A stretch of DNA of 64,000 nucleotides from positions 117,879 through 181,878 of the forward strand of contig NZ_JAIPUL010000005.1 of NCBI RefSeq assembly GCF_020180945.1, in the 5' to 3' direction. A model generated the notes under the pieces. It did not search any database. It had not been told where the DNA came from and saw nothing but the letters and a program-made list of their open reading frames with translations. The position numbers were made by a program, and so were the translations under genes. The stretch's first letter is position 1; each line of letters begins with the position of its first letter. Origin of the DNA: Lacticaseibacillus kribbianus (GTDB lineage: Bacteria > Bacillota > Bacilli > Lactobacillales > Lactobacillaceae). Of this stretch, positions 62,106-64,000 are shown piece after piece.

Positions 62106-62523
62106 ATGGGCAAAGGGTTCTTGTCGATACTGACTACAATTACGATAGCGATCACTAGCAGTAGCATATCAGCGGGGTGTTCACCATCAAGTCAGCAAGC
62201 TATAACCTCATCAGTAAGTGAAACACGGGATAAATCTCTAGAAGAAATGGTTGCCGACCATAGTCCTCTGGGACTGACAGCCGTACACGTTACCAAAATT
62301 AATACCAATTCATTGCCAGGCCCCGTCCAAGCAATGGGCGGGGTCAGGCTCCCGGTTAAAGCTATTACAGTTTTCCACACAGTCTCGGACACAGGATGCT
62401 TGGAATTATTATGCTGGTCTTAATCAGCTAGTTCATAGCGATGATCGTTTGCTATTGGTTTCGAATAGAAGCATGGGGAGAGAATGGTTTGAAAAATATC
62501 AAGACGGTATTTTTAAACAATAA
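62106..62523 (+). pseudogene. Small lipoprotein gene, frameshifted
   Basis: ATG at 62106, behind CGGAGGTG, opens a lipoprotein signal (SSISAGC). The frame is open to 62423. A second frame from about 62345 to 62523 reads on sensibly (TQDAWNYYAGLNQLVHS, SMGREWFEKYQDGIFKQ) and shares the gene's direction, so one indel near 62350-62380 probably split a gene of about 135 residues. Function unknown. Confidence 0.5.
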
Positions 62524-62539
62524 ACATGAGGACAAAGTG

Positions 62540-63721
62540 ATGTCAACTAATCTTAAGTCAAGTATACGTAACGAGTTTCCAGTTAGAATTGGTATCGAAG
62601 TTGAAAAGCTTCGTATTGATAAACAAGGACAGGTTAGCCGCAAGTATTTTCCCGCCGAGATTGCTCCTGATCTTGACAGGTATATTGGTCGAGAATATTT
62701 TGAATCTCAAATTGAGTTTGCACTGCCGCCACAAATTGATGTGCAAGCAAATATTGAACTGGCAAATAAAGTTATCAATGCGGTAGGCGCACAGTTAGCC
62801 CCTGATGAGCAACTGTGGCCATACAGTTGTCCACCACCTCTGATTGATCGAGGACGACAGGAAATGATTTCAACAGTCCCCGAAGAAACTAATTGGTATC
62901 GTCAAAAACTTAGGGAAGTCTACGATATCCGGCGTATTATGAATTGTGGCGTACACTTAAATGTGAGTTTGAACGATGATGCGGTGGAGACTTTGTTAGC
63001 GACTACTGAATTTGACGACTCCAACGCTTTATATCTGCACGTTGCACAACAATTTATGGTATTTCAGTGGGCTTTCACTTATTTGTTTGGAGCCACCCCG
63101 ATTTGCTATTCCGGTTATTTAGATAACCAGGAGTTGATACATCCAGTTCGAAGCGTGCGTCGCAGCGTCCTGGGCTTTCCATCTAGTATTAAAGGCGACT
63201 ATCATAGTCTCGATGGCTATGTTAATAAGATTGAAGATGCTATTTCCGAAGGGGAAATATTACGGTCAAATCAGTACTATGAATCAGTTCGCTGCAAAAG
63301 TAATCTAGGAAAATCACCGAAATATCTCCTTACGGATGGTATTTCACATCTTGAAGTGCGAGCGTTTGATTTGAATCCAACAACTATTTCTGGTGTAACC
63401 GCACATCAGTTAAGACTGGTTGGTCTCTTGACAATCTTTTTTGCGACTTTGCCATCTCTTGGTAATCAGGCGTTTCAAAGAAAAATGGTCAATATGCGAA
63501 AACTTAACAATCTGGTCGCAGCAGAAGATCCTCGAAAAGATTCTATCTGTCGGGAGCGCGGTCTTATGTTGATGGGACAGCTAGACAGATTTTCACAGAG
63601 GTACAAAATCAATGATGCGTATCGTAAAAGTATTGAACATTTCGCGTGTTCGTTCATGGATAGTAAACAGTCTTTGGCGTATCAAACTTGGCAATTGTGT
63701 GTTGAAAAGAACGAAATATAA
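62540..63721 (+). CDS. gshA: Glutamate-cysteine ligase (GshA-type)
   Basis: 393 residues from ATG 62540 (GAGGAC at 8 bp); longer in-frame starts exist. RIGIEVEKLRI, FESQIEFALPP and NCGVHLNVSLN are the family motifs for ATP and glutamate binding. It makes gamma-glutamylcysteine, the first step to glutathione or a thiol on its own. No glutathione synthetase is adjacent. It is shorter than typical E. coli GshA. Its place beside stress genes suggests oxidative-stress defence. Confidence 0.85.
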   Translation: MSTNLKSSIRNEFPVRIGIEVEKLRIDKQGQVSRKYFPAEIAPDLDRYIGREYFESQIEFALPPQIDVQANIELANKVINAVGAQLAPDEQLWPYSCPPPLIDRGRQEMISTVPEETNWYRQKLREVYDIRRIMNCGVHLNVSLNDDAVETLLATTEFDDSNALYLHVAQQFMVFQWAFTYLFGATPICYSGYLDNQELIHPVRSVRRSVLGFPSSIKGDYHSLDGYVNKIEDAISEGEILRSNQYYESVRCKSNLGKSPKYLLTDGISHLEVRAFDLNPTTISGVTAHQLRLVGLLTIFFATLPSLGNQAFQRKMVNMRKLNNLVAAEDPRKDSICRERGLMLMGQLDRFSQRYKINDAYRKSIEHFACSFMDSKQSLAYQTWQLCVEKNEI

Positions 63722-63787
63722 CGTAAGTGGTGTATGGATGGTGTTGCTCTGTCAAGAACGGCGCCAGCCATACACCACTTACGTTTT
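63721..63787. terminator. Long terminator-like hairpin
   Basis: A perfect 17-bp stem (63721-63737 with 63768-63784) with a 30-bp loop, followed by TTTT. Confidence 0.8.
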
Positions 63788-63946
63788 AAAGAGTGCTACA
63801 AGAAATTTGTATTGTATCGAGGCCAATATTCGACCCTGATTTAAACTTGAAGTGCAACACCTAGCCAGTCTCGAATTGACTAGACCAAAAAGGCCATGAA
63901 GACCTATTCTTGTTAGTGCTAGCTAAACAAGAAAGCAGGAATCTTC

Positions 63947-64000
63947 ATGACCCACTCTCAGACTAACACCCACAAGCATTACCAACAACTCAGTTTTAGC
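63947..64000 (+). CDS. Transposase start, partial (IS30-like)
   Basis: ATG at 63947 opens MTHSQTNTHKHYQQLSFS to the window's end. The start with a short polar N-terminus and QLSF resembles lactobacillar IS30-type transposases. Only 18 residues are visible, so the family is tentative. Confidence 0.45.
   Translation, partial: MTHSQTNTHKHYQQLSFS

Overview
The window looks like a chromosome segment from a high-GC member of the Lactobacillaceae (Lacticaseibacillus-like; the genus is an inference). The evidence is the rpsF-ssb-rpsR operon, an ATP-grasp D-aspartate-ligase-like gene followed by a Weissella-type femX, YitT, FlaR-like, CcpA-type cre and FNR/FLP-type boxes, and a Tn916-type MobT element. 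Base composition is a mosaic. About 1.6-51.6 kb is very GC-rich. The left edge (1-1.5 kb, an AlbA_2/ATPase-fold gene) and the right end (51.7-64 kb) are clearly lower in GC and look acquired.

Layout. 1.7-5.3 kb: L,D-transpeptidase, a tRNA-like gene with its own promoter and terminator, then a peptidoglycan cross-bridge operon (ATP-grasp ligase + femX). 5.6-10.9 kb: three ABC-2-like membrane proteins with small secreted proteins between them. 11-12.6 kb: aldo/keto reductase, HicB-like gene. 12.6-13.9 kb: rpsF-ssb-rpsR. 14-20 kb: four more ABC-2-like proteins around an ATPase. 20-25 kb: GNAT, a large unknown membrane protein, ClbS/DfsB-like, Dps, with hairpin-repeat arrays. 24.9-28.4 kb: two ABC-2-like proteins, an ATPase, a secreted protein. 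28.6-41 kb: YitT, FlaR-like kinase, GH1 glucosidase, orphan solute-binding lipoprotein, MFS, HAD, a lipoprotein/SPFH/zinc-ribbon operon, an alpha/beta hydrolase. 41-44.6 kb: metal P-type ATPase and CopZ-like protein under twin FNR-type promoters, a large structured GC-rich element, a second Dps. 44.7-49.7 kb: three ABC-2-like proteins, an ATPase nearly identical to the one at 16.7 kb, and a secreted-protein gene broken by one amber codon. 49.8-51.6 kb: tandem-fused acetyltransferase and an XRE membrane regulator. 51.7-54.6 kb: integrase, DUF3173-like protein, MobT relaxase and an oriT-like hairpin. 54.9-57.2 kb: IS66. 57.3-63.8 kb: stress island (CsbD, CorA, SDR, GlsB, AmaP, DUF2273, two Asp23/Gls24, glutamate-cysteine ligase), ending in a second transposase start.

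Three things stand out. First, a serine-tRNA-like gene (2622-2707) keeps the acceptor, D, T and long variable arms, but its anticodon arm folds into a tetraloop-capped stem. It sits just upstream of femX, whose family uses aminoacyl-tRNA to build peptidoglycan bridges. Second, an intergenic hairpin family has an invariant AAAGTGC-type loop and stems that covary between copies. Third, twelve paralogous ABC-2-like membrane proteins share the window with three ATPases and at least four small secreted proteins, probably an export, sensing or peptide-defence system still diversifying by duplication.
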